Assembly (NCBI GenBank): GCA_964432995.1 | Contig: CAYSPU010000088.1 | Location: forward strand, 1-20,620 | Direction of reading: 5' to 3' | Source: CAYSPU01 sp964432995 | GTDB taxonomy: Bacteria; Verrucomicrobiota; Verrucomicrobiia; Limisphaerales; JAHDYP01 | Length of the DNA: 20,620 bases | Part shown: positions 1 through 7,845 of the stretch, one piece after another | Layout: every line of letters begins with the position of its first letter | Numbering within the stretch: position 1 is the first letter of the stretch | Notes under the pieces: model-generated | Told to the model about the DNA's origin: nothing | Databases searched by the model: none | The model's input: the letters and a program-made list of their open reading frames with translations, nothing else | Position numbers and translations under genes: made by a program

Positions 1-176
1 TGTTTTTCCTGGGGGGGCTGGCGGTTTGGTTCGTGGCCCGCAGGTGGCCGGAGCCGGCCAAGGATTACACCTTCCCCGTGGCCTCCGGCATCATCGCGGG
101 CGGCTCACTCATGGGGGTGCTCCTCATCTTCTACGAGCAGGGACCGGAGATCATCAAGAAACTGCTCGGGAACTGA
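1..176 (+). CDS. OPT-family transporter, C-terminal fragment (5' end outside window)
   Basis: Frame 3 is open from the window edge to a TGA at 174-176 and encodes the last 57 residues of a membrane protein. A hydrophobic stretch (FFLGGLAVWFVA) is followed by a short polar loop, then FPVASGIIAGGSLMGVLL, then a short tail ending KKLLGN. The (F/V)xVASGxIAGxSLMGV pattern near the C-terminus is what I associate with oligopeptide/metal-chelate (OPT/YSL) transporters, which import small peptides or metal complexes. The family call rests on this motif from memory; only the tail is visible. The gene converges with the redox operon that ends at 335, so the two are probably unrelated in regulation. Confidence 0.6.
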   Translation, partial: FFLGGLAVWFVARRWPEPAKDYTFPVASGIIAGGSLMGVLLIFYEQGPEIIKKLLGN

Positions 177-186
177 GGGGTTGAAC

Positions 187-289
187 AACAAAGACGCAAA
201 GAGGCCTGTGGTTGACGCCCTGCCTGGTTCCCGGGACGGACAACAACGAACCCGTCCCCATCCAATCCCCTCCCCTTCGCGTCTTTGTT
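187..289. repeat. Imperfect inverted repeat in the convergent spacer
   Basis: AACAAAGACGC at 187-197 is the exact reverse complement of GCGTCTTTGTT at 279-289. Both lie in the 158-bp spacer between two convergent genes. AAAGACGCAAAG-type sequences are common intergenic repeats in several phyla. The arms are about 80 bp apart and there is no T-run, so this looks more like repeat remnants than a classical terminator. Confidence 0.45.
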
Positions 290-334
290 TCTTCGTCGTT
301 ATCCCCCACCGTCGGGCGCCGAGACATTTTGTTG

Positions 335-1930
335 TTATCCCCTGGCGCTCCCTGTCCTTTGGGCATCACGGAACACGATCGCGCCCGTGGGACATGCGGC
401 GACGCACTCCGCGGCCACTTTCTTCAACCCCTCCGCGAAGGCTCGCCCAAACGGAGCCGCCACCTGGACATCGAAGCCGCGGCCCACGAAGGTGAGCCCG
501 AGGGGTTCGGCGGCCTTCTGCGCAAGGTGCACGCAGATGCCGCAGAGGATGCACTTGCCCGGCTCGAAGACGACATCGGCCGGGTGCAGTTCCAGGGTGA
601 ACAACCGCCGCTGCCTCGAGAACCGGTTGGGGGTCGCGCCATACAACTCGGAGTAGTGCTGGAGCGCGCACTTCCCGACCGCCCGACAGTCGCAGTGCAG
701 ACAGCGCTTCGCCTCGCCGATCGCCTCCGGCACGGTGAAGCCGAGGTCGACGCCCCGGGCGGGCGTCGTGGGCGGCGCGGGGCTGGCCAGTTGCAGGAAC
801 CGATCGAGCTCGAGGTTTTCGAGTCGGCCCATGACACTCGAGAACGCCTTGGCCGGAGGGCGCACGGGCAGTCCGGTCAGGAACAGGTGCATACACTCGG
901 CCGCCGCCTGGCCATCGGCCATCGCGCGGACGATCTGGGTCATGGGGCGCACGGCGCTGCCGGCCGCAAACACCTTGGGTGTTCCGGTCTCGAAGGTGCC
1001 GGTCCGGATCCGCACCCCGTGGGCGCCCGCCGGCAAGCCCAGGGCCTCCGGTTCCCCCTGAGCCATCGCGCCCGTCGCAATCAGGACCGCGTCGAAATCG
1101 CGTTCGAGTTCGACCAGCGAGATGGTGCGCCCGAGTTCCTGCTCGTGGAGAAACACGGCGCCGAGCTTCCGGATTTGCGCCAGATCGAAATCGAGAACTT
1201 CGGCCGGCAAACCCTTGGCCTGCGGTTCGGAGCGCAGCGATCCGCCGGGACGCGATCCCCGATCGAACAAGGTGCAGGCGTGTCCCTGTCGGAGGAGGCT
1301 GTAGGCGGCGGCGAGTCCGGCGGGTCCGGCCCCGACGATGGCCACGCGTCGACCGCTGGCCGGTTTCCGTGGCGGCAGCCAGCCCGCCCCCGAGGTGCGG
1401 TCGGCATCGGCGACATGCCGTTCCAGTTCCCGGATGGCCAGCGCGCCGTTGCCGCCGCTCCGTCGGCAGCCGTTCTCGCATGGGGCATGACACAGGCGCC
1501 CCAGCGCGCCCGGCAGGGCCAACGCCTGCCGGACCGTCACGATGGCCTCGTCCTGGCGCTCTTGCTCGATCTGCCGGATCATGCGCGGGACGTTCAAGTC
1601 CAGCGGGCAGATCCGGTGACAAGGAGCCAGGCAATCGCCGACGTGATCGCTCAGCAGAAGCTCGAGCGCCGCGCGACGCAGACTCCGGATCTCGTCGGTC
1701 TCGCTGACGACGATCATTCCCTCTTCGGCGCGGGTGGCACAGGAGGGGACGATGCGGGCCCGGCCATTGACGGTCACCATCACCACGCAGACCAGGCAGG
1801 AAGTCATCGGGCCACAGGCTTCGCGGTAACAGAGCGTGGGGATGTCGATCCCGAGCTTGCGCGCGGCTTCGAGCACGGTCTGGCCGGGGGCGACCTCCAC
1901 GGGCTGTCCGTCGATGGTGAGGCGGATCAT
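335..1930 (-). CDS. Fe-S flavoprotein: NuoG-type [2Fe-2S] + GltD-like FAD module lacking the NAD(P)H domain + C-terminal 4Fe-4S
   Basis: 531 aa, probably cytoplasmic. Residues 1-80 are a NuoG-type [2Fe-2S] ferredoxin domain (C34, C45, C48, C64). Residues 90-160 carry a GltD-like Cys region (C100, C104, C108, C147, C151, C155) with H96 nearby, where NuoG would have a His ligand. Residues 195-350 are a GltD-like FAD fold with GAGPAG at 200-205 and IATGA at 284-288. Only about 30 residues separate IATGA from VFAAGS (320-325). In GltD/NfnB a whole NAD(P)H-binding Rossmann domain sits there, so it is missing here, and the usual Asp of AAGD is Ser324. C410, C413, C415 and C421 form another Cys group. 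A C-terminal ferredoxin-like site has C460, C463, C466, C509 and C513. The ATG overlaps the preceding stop (ATGA). The arrangement recalls StnC of Sporomusa-type transhydrogenases. Role inferred: electron exchange with the NuoEF fusion. Confidence 0.85.
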   Translation of the reverse strand: MIRLTIDGQPVEVAPGQTVLEAARKLGIDIPTLCYREACGPMTSCLVCVVMVTVNGRARIVPSCATRAEEGMIVVSETDEIRSLRRAALELLLSDHVGDCLAPCHRICPLDLNVPRMIRQIEQERQDEAIVTVRQALALPGALGRLCHAPCENGCRRSGGNGALAIRELERHVADADRTSGAGWLPPRKPASGRRVAIVGAGPAGLAAAYSLLRQGHACTLFDRGSRPGGSLRSEPQAKGLPAEVLDFDLAQIRKLGAVFLHEQELGRTISLVELERDFDAVLIATGAMAQGEPEALGLPAGAHGVRIRTGTFETGTPKVFAAGSAVRPMTQIVRAMADGQAAAECMHLFLTGLPVRPPAKAFSSVMGRLENLELDRFLQLASPAPPTTPARGVDLGFTVPEAIGEAKRCLHCDCRAVGKCALQHYSELYGATPNRFSRQRRLFTLELHPADVVFEPGKCILCGICVHLAQKAAEPLGLTFVGRGFDVQVAAPFGRAFAEGLKKVAAECVAACPTGAIVFRDAQRTGSARG

Positions 1931-4278
1931 TGGACCTCCACGGCGTCGTGGGGACAGACTCGTCGGCAGGTATCGCATCGCGTGCAGCGGTCCTGGTCGA
2001 TGCGATGCACGTGGTACGGGGCGATGGGGATGGCCTCGACGGGGCAGTGCTGGGCGCAGAGCGTGCAACCCGTGCACCGCTCGGTGATCCGGTAACGGAT
2101 CAGGGCGGGGCAACGCCGGGCGGGGCATTGGCCATCCAGGTGGGCCTCGTATTCGTCCCGGAAGTAACGGAGCGTGGTCAGGACCGGATTCGGAGCGGTT
2201 CGCCCGAGGCCGCACAGGCTGCCCTGGCTCACCTGCAGGGCCAACCGTTCCAGTTCGACCAGGTGTTCCTTCCGGCCTTTGCCCGCGCAGATGCGTTGGA
2301 GCAACTCCAGCATGCGCCGGGTGCCGATGCGGCAGAAGGTGCATTTGCCGCACGACTGATCCTGGGTGAACTGCAGAAAGTAGCGGGCGATGTCCACCAT
2401 GCAATCGGTGTCGTCGAGCACCACCAAGCCGCCCGACCCCATGATCGCGCCCACCGCCGAGAGGGATTCGTAGTCGACCGGGGTATCGGCGAGCCGCGCC
2501 GGGACGCAACCCCCGGACGGGCCGCCAATCTGCACCGCCTTGAATCGCCGGCCGGCGCCGACCCCGCCGCCGATCTCCTCGACGATCTCCCGGATCGTGG
2601 TGCCCATGGGGACTTCGATGAGGCCGCCGCGCCGGACCTTGCCGGCCAGGGCGAACACCTTGGTGCCCTTGCTCGATGGCGTCCCCCGGGCCGCAAACGC
2701 CTCCGCCCCGTGCCGCAGAATCCACGGAACCAACGCCAGCGTCTCCACGTTGTTGATCAACGTCGGGCGCCCCCACAAACCCGATTCCGCCGGGAACGGC
2801 GGCCGCAACCGCGGCATCCCGCGCCGGCCCTCGATCGACGCGATCAGCGCGGTCTCCTCGCCGCACACGAAGGCCCCGGCCCCTTCCTTGATCGCCAACC
2901 GCAGGGCGTAGTCCTTGCCCAGGAGACGGTCGCCCAGCCAACCCTTCTTCTCCAACTGCTCGATCGCCGCCCGCACGCGCCGCACCGCCAGCGGATACTC
3001 CCGCCGGATGTAGAAGATCCCCTCGTGCGCGCCCACGGCCAGCGCGGCAATCGCCAAACCCTCAATGATCCGAAACGGAAACGACTCGAGCAGCATCCGA
3101 TCCATGAACGCCCCGGGATCGCCCTCGTCCCCGTTGCACACCGCGTACTTGACTTCCGCAGTCTGCCGCCGAACCACCTTCCATTTCGGCCCGGTGGGGA
3201 ACCCCGCCCCGCCTCGCCCGCGCAGACCGCTCCGTTCCACCACCTCGATGATCGAGTCCGGCTTCTGTTCGTTGAGACAGCGCAGCAAAGCCTGAAAGCC
3301 GCCCTGCCCGAGGTATTCGTCCAGGTGCAACGGGTCCAGTTCGCCGAAGCCTTCGGTGGCGAGGTGAACCTGTCGTCCGAGAAACGAGGTCACCGCGGGA
3401 TCGCGCACCTCGAGCGCATGGCGCGTCACCGGTTCCTCGGCATCGCTGAACAGGAACCGGTCCAGCGTCGTCGCGCAGACGCGGGACACCCGCCGCCACA
3501 GGCGGGGCGGGGGAAAGTGCCGGAAAACCAGGCGCCGCGCCTCGGCCGGTTCGACGGCGGAATAGAACTGACCTTCCACACCGGGGCGACGCACCTCGAC
3601 CAGCGGCGTGCGGTGGCACATCCCGACGCAGCCGACGCGTTTGACGAGCACGTTGGCGCCGCTGTCGCGCACGGCCTCCTGCAAGGCGGCGAACAGGCGA
3701 TCGCTGCCCTTCGCCATGCAGCACGAACCCAACCCCACCTGGATCCGCGGCTGCTCCGCCGCCGTCTCTTGGGGTTCTTCGGTGGCGAGCGCCGGCGACC
3801 CGGCGGCGTGATGCGTCCGGAAATCGTGGAGCACCCGCGGCAGTCGTTCCGCGCTCAAGTGACCGTAGACCGCCTGGTCGAGTTTCACGACCGGCGCCAG
3901 CGTGCAGCAGCCGAGGCAGGCCACTTGTTCGATGGTGAACTCGCGTTGGGGGTCGGTGTCTTCCCCCTCGCGGATGCCCAACTGCCGCCGGAGGGCCTCC
4001 TCGATGCGGTCGGCACCGGTGACGTGGCAGGCGGTGCCGTGGCAGACATGGATGATGTGGCGCCCGACCGGCCGAAGCCGGAACTGGTCGTAGAAGGTCG
4101 CCATGCCCCAGATCGACGCCGGCGTGATGCGCGTGAGCTGGCAAACACGCTCGAGGGCGGCCGGTGGCAAGTAGCGATAGTGCTCCTGCAAGGCCTGCAA
4201 TATCGGTATCACCGCCTCGGGCGCGCGTCCCAAACGCTCCACCGTCTGTTCGACGTAACTCAGATCCTCCGTCGTCAT
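1927..4278 (-). CDS. NuoE-NuoF (HydC-HydB / BfuC-BfuB type) fusion, NADH-binding FMN/Fe-S subunit
   Basis: 783 aa. Residues 1-155 are a NuoE/HydC thioredoxin-like [2Fe-2S] domain (C79, C84, C121, C125). Residues 178-260 are a second thioredoxin-like Fe-S domain (C186/C187, C217, C221), as found at the N-terminus of HydB. Residues 300-700 are NuoF: GLRGRGGAGFPTG (351-363), NGDEGDPGAFMDR (382-394) and GAFVCGEETAL (468-478) build the FMN/NADH site, and C643, C646, C649 and C689 bind the [4Fe-4S] cluster. The C-terminus holds two [4Fe-4S] ferredoxin motifs (C735-C745 and C765-C775). The extra N- and C-terminal Fe-S domains are typical of electron-bifurcating HydB/Bfu subunits rather than plain complex I NuoF. 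It overlaps both neighbours by 4 bp (ATGA). The expected reaction is NAD(H) oxidation or reduction at FMN. No hydrogenase or formate dehydrogenase subunit is nearby. Confidence 0.93.
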   Translation of the reverse strand: MTTEDLSYVEQTVERLGRAPEAVIPILQALQEHYRYLPPAALERVCQLTRITPASIWGMATFYDQFRLRPVGRHIIHVCHGTACHVTGADRIEEALRRQLGIREGEDTDPQREFTIEQVACLGCCTLAPVVKLDQAVYGHLSAERLPRVLHDFRTHHAAGSPALATEEPQETAAEQPRIQVGLGSCCMAKGSDRLFAALQEAVRDSGANVLVKRVGCVGMCHRTPLVEVRRPGVEGQFYSAVEPAEARRLVFRHFPPPRLWRRVSRVCATTLDRFLFSDAEEPVTRHALEVRDPAVTSFLGRQVHLATEGFGELDPLHLDEYLGQGGFQALLRCLNEQKPDSIIEVVERSGLRGRGGAGFPTGPKWKVVRRQTAEVKYAVCNGDEGDPGAFMDRMLLESFPFRIIEGLAIAALAVGAHEGIFYIRREYPLAVRRVRAAIEQLEKKGWLGDRLLGKDYALRLAIKEGAGAFVCGEETALIASIEGRRGMPRLRPPFPAESGLWGRPTLINNVETLALVPWILRHGAEAFAARGTPSSKGTKVFALAGKVRRGGLIEVPMGTTIREIVEEIGGGVGAGRRFKAVQIGGPSGGCVPARLADTPVDYESLSAVGAIMGSGGLVVLDDTDCMVDIARYFLQFTQDQSCGKCTFCRIGTRRMLELLQRICAGKGRKEHLVELERLALQVSQGSLCGLGRTAPNPVLTTLRYFRDEYEAHLDGQCPARRCPALIRYRITERCTGCTLCAQHCPVEAIPIAPYHVHRIDQDRCTRCDTCRRVCPHDAVEVQ

Positions 4279-6128
4279 GGTCGCATCGGCCCCTCGATCC
4301 CCTCGTGGGGCGCGCTCGTCTTCACCGCCACGGCCGGAGGAGCCTTCCCGATCGCGTAGAGGTTCGTCTTGCCGCGCAGGTAGATACGGTCCCCGAGGAA
4401 CGCCGGCGTGGCGAACACGGCCTCGCCCAACGCCGCCCGCCCCAACTCGCGGAACGCGCGCTCGGCCGCCACCATCACCGTCGTCCCGTCCGTGCTCACC
4501 AGGTAGAGGCGGGTGCCCGCGAGCACCGGTGAGGCGTTGAACTCCATCTCCAGTTCCTGCTCCCAGACCTCCTCCCCGGACTTCGCCTCCAGGCAGACGA
4601 TCGTGCCCTCGGTGGTGAGGAGGAACAGCAGTTCCTCGGTGGCGATCGGGCTGGTGATGTCGGGAACCAGTCCCTTGTGTCGCCACGCCTGGTGCGTCTG
4701 CGTCACGTCGCCCTGGCCGTCGGGGCGCAGGGCCACCGTGTGTTTGCCGGGGCTGACGGCGATCACCAGGCCGCCGGCCAGAATGGGAGACGGGGCGACA
4801 TCCGCTCCGAGGCACTTGGAGCGCCACAACTCCTGGCCCGGACCGGGATCATACGCGATCAACCACGGGTCGCTGAGCGTCACCAACTGCGGCCGGCCGG
4901 CCGCCTCCACCACCACCGGCGTGGCCCACGAACCGCCCACATCGCGTTTCTGTTCCCACACCACCTGACCCGTCGCCGCGGCGAACGCGTACAAGCGCGA
5001 TTTCCCGGCCTCGGCGTCCGCCTGGTCGAACTGCACGATCAGTTTCCCCTCCCACACCAGCAACGAAGAGGCGTGACCATAGATGTTGTCCGGCACCCCC
5101 AGGTGCTTGCTCCAAGCCAACCGCCCCCCAACATCCACCGCCGCCAACTCGCCCGTCCCGAAAATCGCATACACCCGGCGCCCGTCCGTCGCCACCGTGG
5201 AAGCCGCATAGCCCGTTTCCTCGGGAATCTCCGGCTTCGGCGACAGCCCGCCCGGCGGCGGCGGCAGCGGCAACCGCCAGAGCAACGCCCCGCGCGCCGT
5301 GTCGAAACAGAGGACTTCACGAACCGACTCGTTCCCGCCCGAGAGGAAGATGCGGTCACCCCAGACCACCGGCGAGTTGAACCCCGCCGCCGGGACGGCC
5401 GTCTTCCACAAGATGCCTTCGCCCGACGCGCCATCCCATGCCACCGGCAAGTTCGTGGAGAACACCACGCCGTCGCCGCGCGGCCCGCGGAACCACGGCC
5501 AATTCCGCAGGATCTCCTCCCGCGTGGGCGGAGTCTCCGGAACGGCCGCCGAGCTCGGGCCCGCCAGCAACTTCTCGAGGGCGACCTCGGATTCGGGGAC
5601 GGGCGTGGATTCCATCCGGGCCAACCACGCCAGAGCTACCACCAACGCGGCCCCGACCGCCGCCACCGCGCCCCGCGACGCCCACGCGCCCGCCCGCTTC
5701 TGCTCCTCCACTTCTTCCACCATCGGCACGGGAAGAGGCGGCGCACGGCGGTCGCGCGCGACCTTGCCGGCCGATACGACGAGCAACACGCCGCCCGCCG
5801 CCAGCAGCCAGGCGCCCCAGCGGTTGCGATCCAGATGCCGGAAAAACTGCTCCCGCACCTCCTGGTCCAAATGGCGGATCTCCTGCTTCAGCGCCTCGTC
5901 TTTCGGCGCCGCATGCAACCGTTCGCGCGCCGCCAGCAGCAACTCCGAGCGCAACGGGTCCGCCGAGGGCACGCGCCCGTGGTTCCACACCAGCAGACCA
6001 CCCACCGCCATGGTGAACACCGCCGACACCACCGCGACGGCCGGCGCCGCTTGCGCCAGCCAACCCGCCCCCAGCCGCGGATTCGGCCGGGCGGACTTCA
6101 CTGCCGCGCTCTGGGTGTCTGCAGCCAT
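4275..6128 (-). CDS. Membrane-anchored PQQ-like beta-propeller protein
   Basis: 617 aa. Three hydrophobic helices lie near residues 28-48, 104-122 and 152-170. They place the N-terminus in the cytoplasm and the large C-terminal domain outside it. From about residue 207 (WPWFRGPRGDG) the protein is a PQQ/WD40-type beta-propeller. Blade-like repeats recur, such as VVWGDRIFLSG, LLVWEGKLIVQFD, LLFLLTTEGTIVCLEAKSG and VLAGTRLYLVSTDG. The FRGPxGDG start is typical of abundant Planctomycetes/Verrucomicrobia propeller proteins. Most of those are not quinoprotein dehydrogenases, and I see no PQQ-dehydrogenase catalytic or heme motif. The gene follows the NapH-like gene by 4 bp and overlaps the NuoEF fusion start by 4 bp, so it is co-translated with redox subunits. 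It could be an assembly scaffold or a docking module for a periplasmic partner; the function is not established. Confidence 0.85.
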   Translation of the reverse strand: MAADTQSAAVKSARPNPRLGAGWLAQAAPAVAVVSAVFTMAVGGLLVWNHGRVPSADPLRSELLLAARERLHAAPKDEALKQEIRHLDQEVREQFFRHLDRNRWGAWLLAAGGVLLVVSAGKVARDRRAPPLPVPMVEEVEEQKRAGAWASRGAVAAVGAALVVALAWLARMESTPVPESEVALEKLLAGPSSAAVPETPPTREEILRNWPWFRGPRGDGVVFSTNLPVAWDGASGEGILWKTAVPAAGFNSPVVWGDRIFLSGGNESVREVLCFDTARGALLWRLPLPPPPGGLSPKPEIPEETGYAASTVATDGRRVYAIFGTGELAAVDVGGRLAWSKHLGVPDNIYGHASSLLVWEGKLIVQFDQADAEAGKSRLYAFAAATGQVVWEQKRDVGGSWATPVVVEAAGRPQLVTLSDPWLIAYDPGPGQELWRSKCLGADVAPSPILAGGLVIAVSPGKHTVALRPDGQGDVTQTHQAWRHKGLVPDITSPIATEELLFLLTTEGTIVCLEAKSGEEVWEQELEMEFNASPVLAGTRLYLVSTDGTTVMVAAERAFRELGRAALGEAVFATPAFLGDRIYLRGKTNLYAIGKAPPAVAVKTSAPHEGIEGPMRP

Positions 6129-6132
6129 AATC

Positions 6133-7656
6133 TCAACGGCCAGGCGCCGGTTCCTCTCGAGCCGCGCCGGGCGCCGCCGCCACCGTTTCCGCCGATGCCG
6201 CCGGAGGTGTCAGGCCCAGACGAAGAAGCTCCTGCGGACAATACCGGAAACAGCGGCCGCAACCCACGCAGCCTCCGGGATCCGGCTCGTAATCCGGTCG
6301 CACGCGCCAGAACGAAAAGCCCAGCAGCCGCAGGCCCGCTACCAGCGCAATCCACGCCCCCAGCCACGCGCCCCCCAGGCGGAAATCGCGCCGCACTTCC
6401 ACCGCCGCGGGCAACATCTCCGCTGACGTCTTCTCCGCCCGCGTCAAGGCCAACTGCTCCACAGTCGTCAGGTTCGTGCGCGGGGAGTCGGACTTCTGAA
6501 CCAACCACAGCCCGGCGAGATCGACGCGGCGGTCGAGTTGCGAAGCGGTGCCGCCGAATTGCCATCCGGCCCAGACGCCGGCCGCGACCAGCAGCGGCAG
6601 CGCCACCACCTGCCCCACGAAGCGGCGCCGCTCCCGACCCCGGTCACGGGGCGTCAAGCTCACCGTTGCCGGCGTCCGGATCACCCCATACGGACAGGCA
6701 TCCTCGCAGAGCCGACACTGGGTGCAGGTGTCCGGCGTCACGCGCACGCGCCATTTCGAGACCATCGACGCCAGCCGCAACAGCGCCCCATATGGACAGA
6801 GGAACCTGCAGTAAGGCCGGCCGATGAACAGGCCGACCACGAGAAAGCCGATGCCCACGGCCAGCATCGTGAAACTGCCCGACATCCGGAACAACGGCAC
6901 AAAGGGATCCAACCGGCAGATCAGGAACGTGCTCCCCGTCGCCGCGAACAACACCCCCACTCCCAAAAAGGCAAACGGCAGCAAACCCAGCCCTTGCTCC
7001 AGCCACCGCGGCACGGCCACCGGCCGCACCAAAACCAGGTCCTGCAACGCCCCGTGCGGGCAGACCGCCGCGCAGAAGCTCCGGCCGAAGAACAACGCCG
7101 TCAGCAGCGGCGCCAAAAAGAAAACCAGCACCCCCATCGGCAACGCATACCCCGGGTCGGTCAACGCCAGCGTCACGTTGTGGATCGAGCCGATCGCACA
7201 AATGCAGCCCGCCCGGTAGAAACCGAAATACAACAGCGAGAAGATGGACAATGCCACAATCCCGCGCCGCGACCGTTTCCGGAGCGTCAGCCATGAGGCC
7301 AATCCCAACGCGCCGAGGAGCACCGCCACGTCCAGGTACTGCAGCGCCAAACTCCGCACCGCGGGATGCACCAACTCCGGAATCTGGTGACCACTCTCGA
7401 AGTCCGGTGGCGGAAACCGCGGCTCGGCCTGCAGACTGATCACCAGCAGCGACCACAGCACGACCCACCACCAGCGCAGACCGATGCGATCTCCTGGAAC
7501 CTCCCGTTTGAGGCTGGAACGTCCGACATCGGGCGTCCGGCGGTTCCCGTCGACGCAACGCGGTGGCCCGGACGCGCGAGGCCGCGCGTCCCTACCTGCC
7601 GTGCACCGTTCCGGGCGAGGCCGGACCTCCAAAGTCTGGACGCGCGCTGCGTCCAT
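6133..7656 (-). CDS. NapH/NosR-like membrane polyferredoxin (start uncertain)
   Basis: 507 aa from the only nearby in-frame ATG (7656). About eight hydrophobic helices carry two NapH-type CxxxCP loops (FCAAVCPHG at 195-202 and YCRFLCPYG at 282-290). There are two [4Fe-4S] ferredoxin motifs, CTQCRLCEDACP (311-322) and CVGCGRCFRYCP (463-474), plus CIC at 151-153. NapH/NosR/YccM-type proteins move electrons between quinols and periplasmic Fe-S partners. The first 57 residues come from repeat-like DNA and look non-coding. The first helix begins right after an ATC codon (Ile58, 7483-7485) that has AGGAG 5 nt upstream (7491-7495). A GTG at 7459-7461 is another option. The true protein may therefore be about 443-450 aa. 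The preceding gene encodes the likely partner, a NapG-like ferredoxin, but the two are separated by a repeat-rich gap. Confidence 0.85.
   Translation of the reverse strand: MDAARVQTLEVRPRPERCTAGRDARPRASGPPRCVDGNRRTPDVGRSSLKREVPGDRIGLRWWWVVLWSLLVISLQAEPRFPPPDFESGHQIPELVHPAVRSLALQYLDVAVLLGALGLASWLTLRKRSRRGIVALSIFSLLYFGFYRAGCICAIGSIHNVTLALTDPGYALPMGVLVFFLAPLLTALFFGRSFCAAVCPHGALQDLVLVRPVAVPRWLEQGLGLLPFAFLGVGVLFAATGSTFLICRLDPFVPLFRMSGSFTMLAVGIGFLVVGLFIGRPYCRFLCPYGALLRLASMVSKWRVRVTPDTCTQCRLCEDACPYGVIRTPATVSLTPRDRGRERRRFVGQVVALPLLVAAGVWAGWQFGGTASQLDRRVDLAGLWLVQKSDSPRTNLTTVEQLALTRAEKTSAEMLPAAVEVRRDFRLGGAWLGAWIALVAGLRLLGFSFWRVRPDYEPDPGGCVGCGRCFRYCPQELLRLGLTPPAASAETVAAAPGAAREEPAPGR
7491..7495 (-). promoter_or_regulatory. 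Candidate ribosome binding site for the NapH-like gene
   Basis: AGGAG on the minus strand sits 5 nt before an in-frame ATC codon (7483-7485). That codon immediately precedes the first membrane helix (GLRWWWVVLW). No ATG, GTG or TTG lies at normal spacing, so this would imply a rare ATC start. Initiation at an upstream ATG or at the downstream GTG (7459-7461) remains possible. Confidence 0.3.
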
Positions 7657-7680
7657 GAACCAGTGGAAGGCAGGGCGCGA

Positions 7681-7728
7681 CTCCGAGCAGGACTCGCGAG
7701 CAGGCTCCGAGCAGGACTCGCGAGCAGG
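7681..7728. repeat. Perfect 24-bp tandem duplication
   Basis: The unit beginning CTCCGAGCAGGACTCGCG and ending AGCAGG occurs at 7681-7704 and again without change at 7705-7728. It lies in non-coding spacer. Confidence 0.85.
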
Positions 7729-7774
7729 TCTCCGCATCGCGCCGAAGAACAGTGCTTTGGAGACTGCATGTCGC

Positions 7775-7800
7775 GGCGCCCTCGGAGAGGTCGCCCTACC
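7775..7800. repeat. Dispersed 26-bp repeat core, copy 1
   Basis: This 26-bp sequence (starting GGCGCCCTCGGAGAGG, ending TCGCCCTACC) is identical to 17144-17169 and to the reverse complement of 17087-17112. Three exact copies about 9 kb apart, all in spacers, indicate a dispersed genomic repeat family. Confidence 0.9.
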
Positions 7801-7818
7801 AAACGGCGCCGAGCGGTC

Positions 7819-7845
7819 TCCCTCTCCCGTCGGACGGGAGAGGGA
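7819..7845. repeat. GGGAGAGGG-type hairpin repeat
   Basis: TCCCTCTCCCGT (7819-7830) pairs perfectly with ACGGGAGAGGGA (7834-7845) across a 3-nt loop and is followed by GGGGTGAGGGGG. A related element lies at 20556-20580. CCCTCTCCC...GGGAGAGGG followed by GGGGTGAGGG is a widespread intergenic repeat style. It could act as a transcription attenuator here, but there is no T-run. Confidence 0.7.

Noticed and set aside
1927..4278. Respiratory complex I (nuo) operon
   Set aside because: Only NuoE/NuoF-like and NuoG N-terminal-like parts occur. There are no NuoA-D or H-N genes, and the NuoF part has HydB-type extra Fe-S domains.
335..4278. NAD-dependent hydrogenase or formate dehydrogenase
   Set aside because: No catalytic subunit (H-cluster, NiFe or molybdopterin motifs) lies in the window. 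The gene after the operon is a convergent transporter. It could be elsewhere in the genome, but nothing here shows it.
4275..6128. PQQ-dependent alcohol/glucose dehydrogenase
   Set aside because: The propeller has blade repeats but no disulfide-ring CC motif, catalytic Asp pattern or heme-binding CxxCH.
212..6827. Very long plus-strand open frames (for example 212-2095, 1930-4359, 4677-6827) opposite the redox operon
   Set aside because: They are antisense shadows of high-GC genes. Their products are Arg/Pro/His-rich with no recognisable domain, while the minus strand encodes clear Fe-S and propeller proteins with ATGA junctions.
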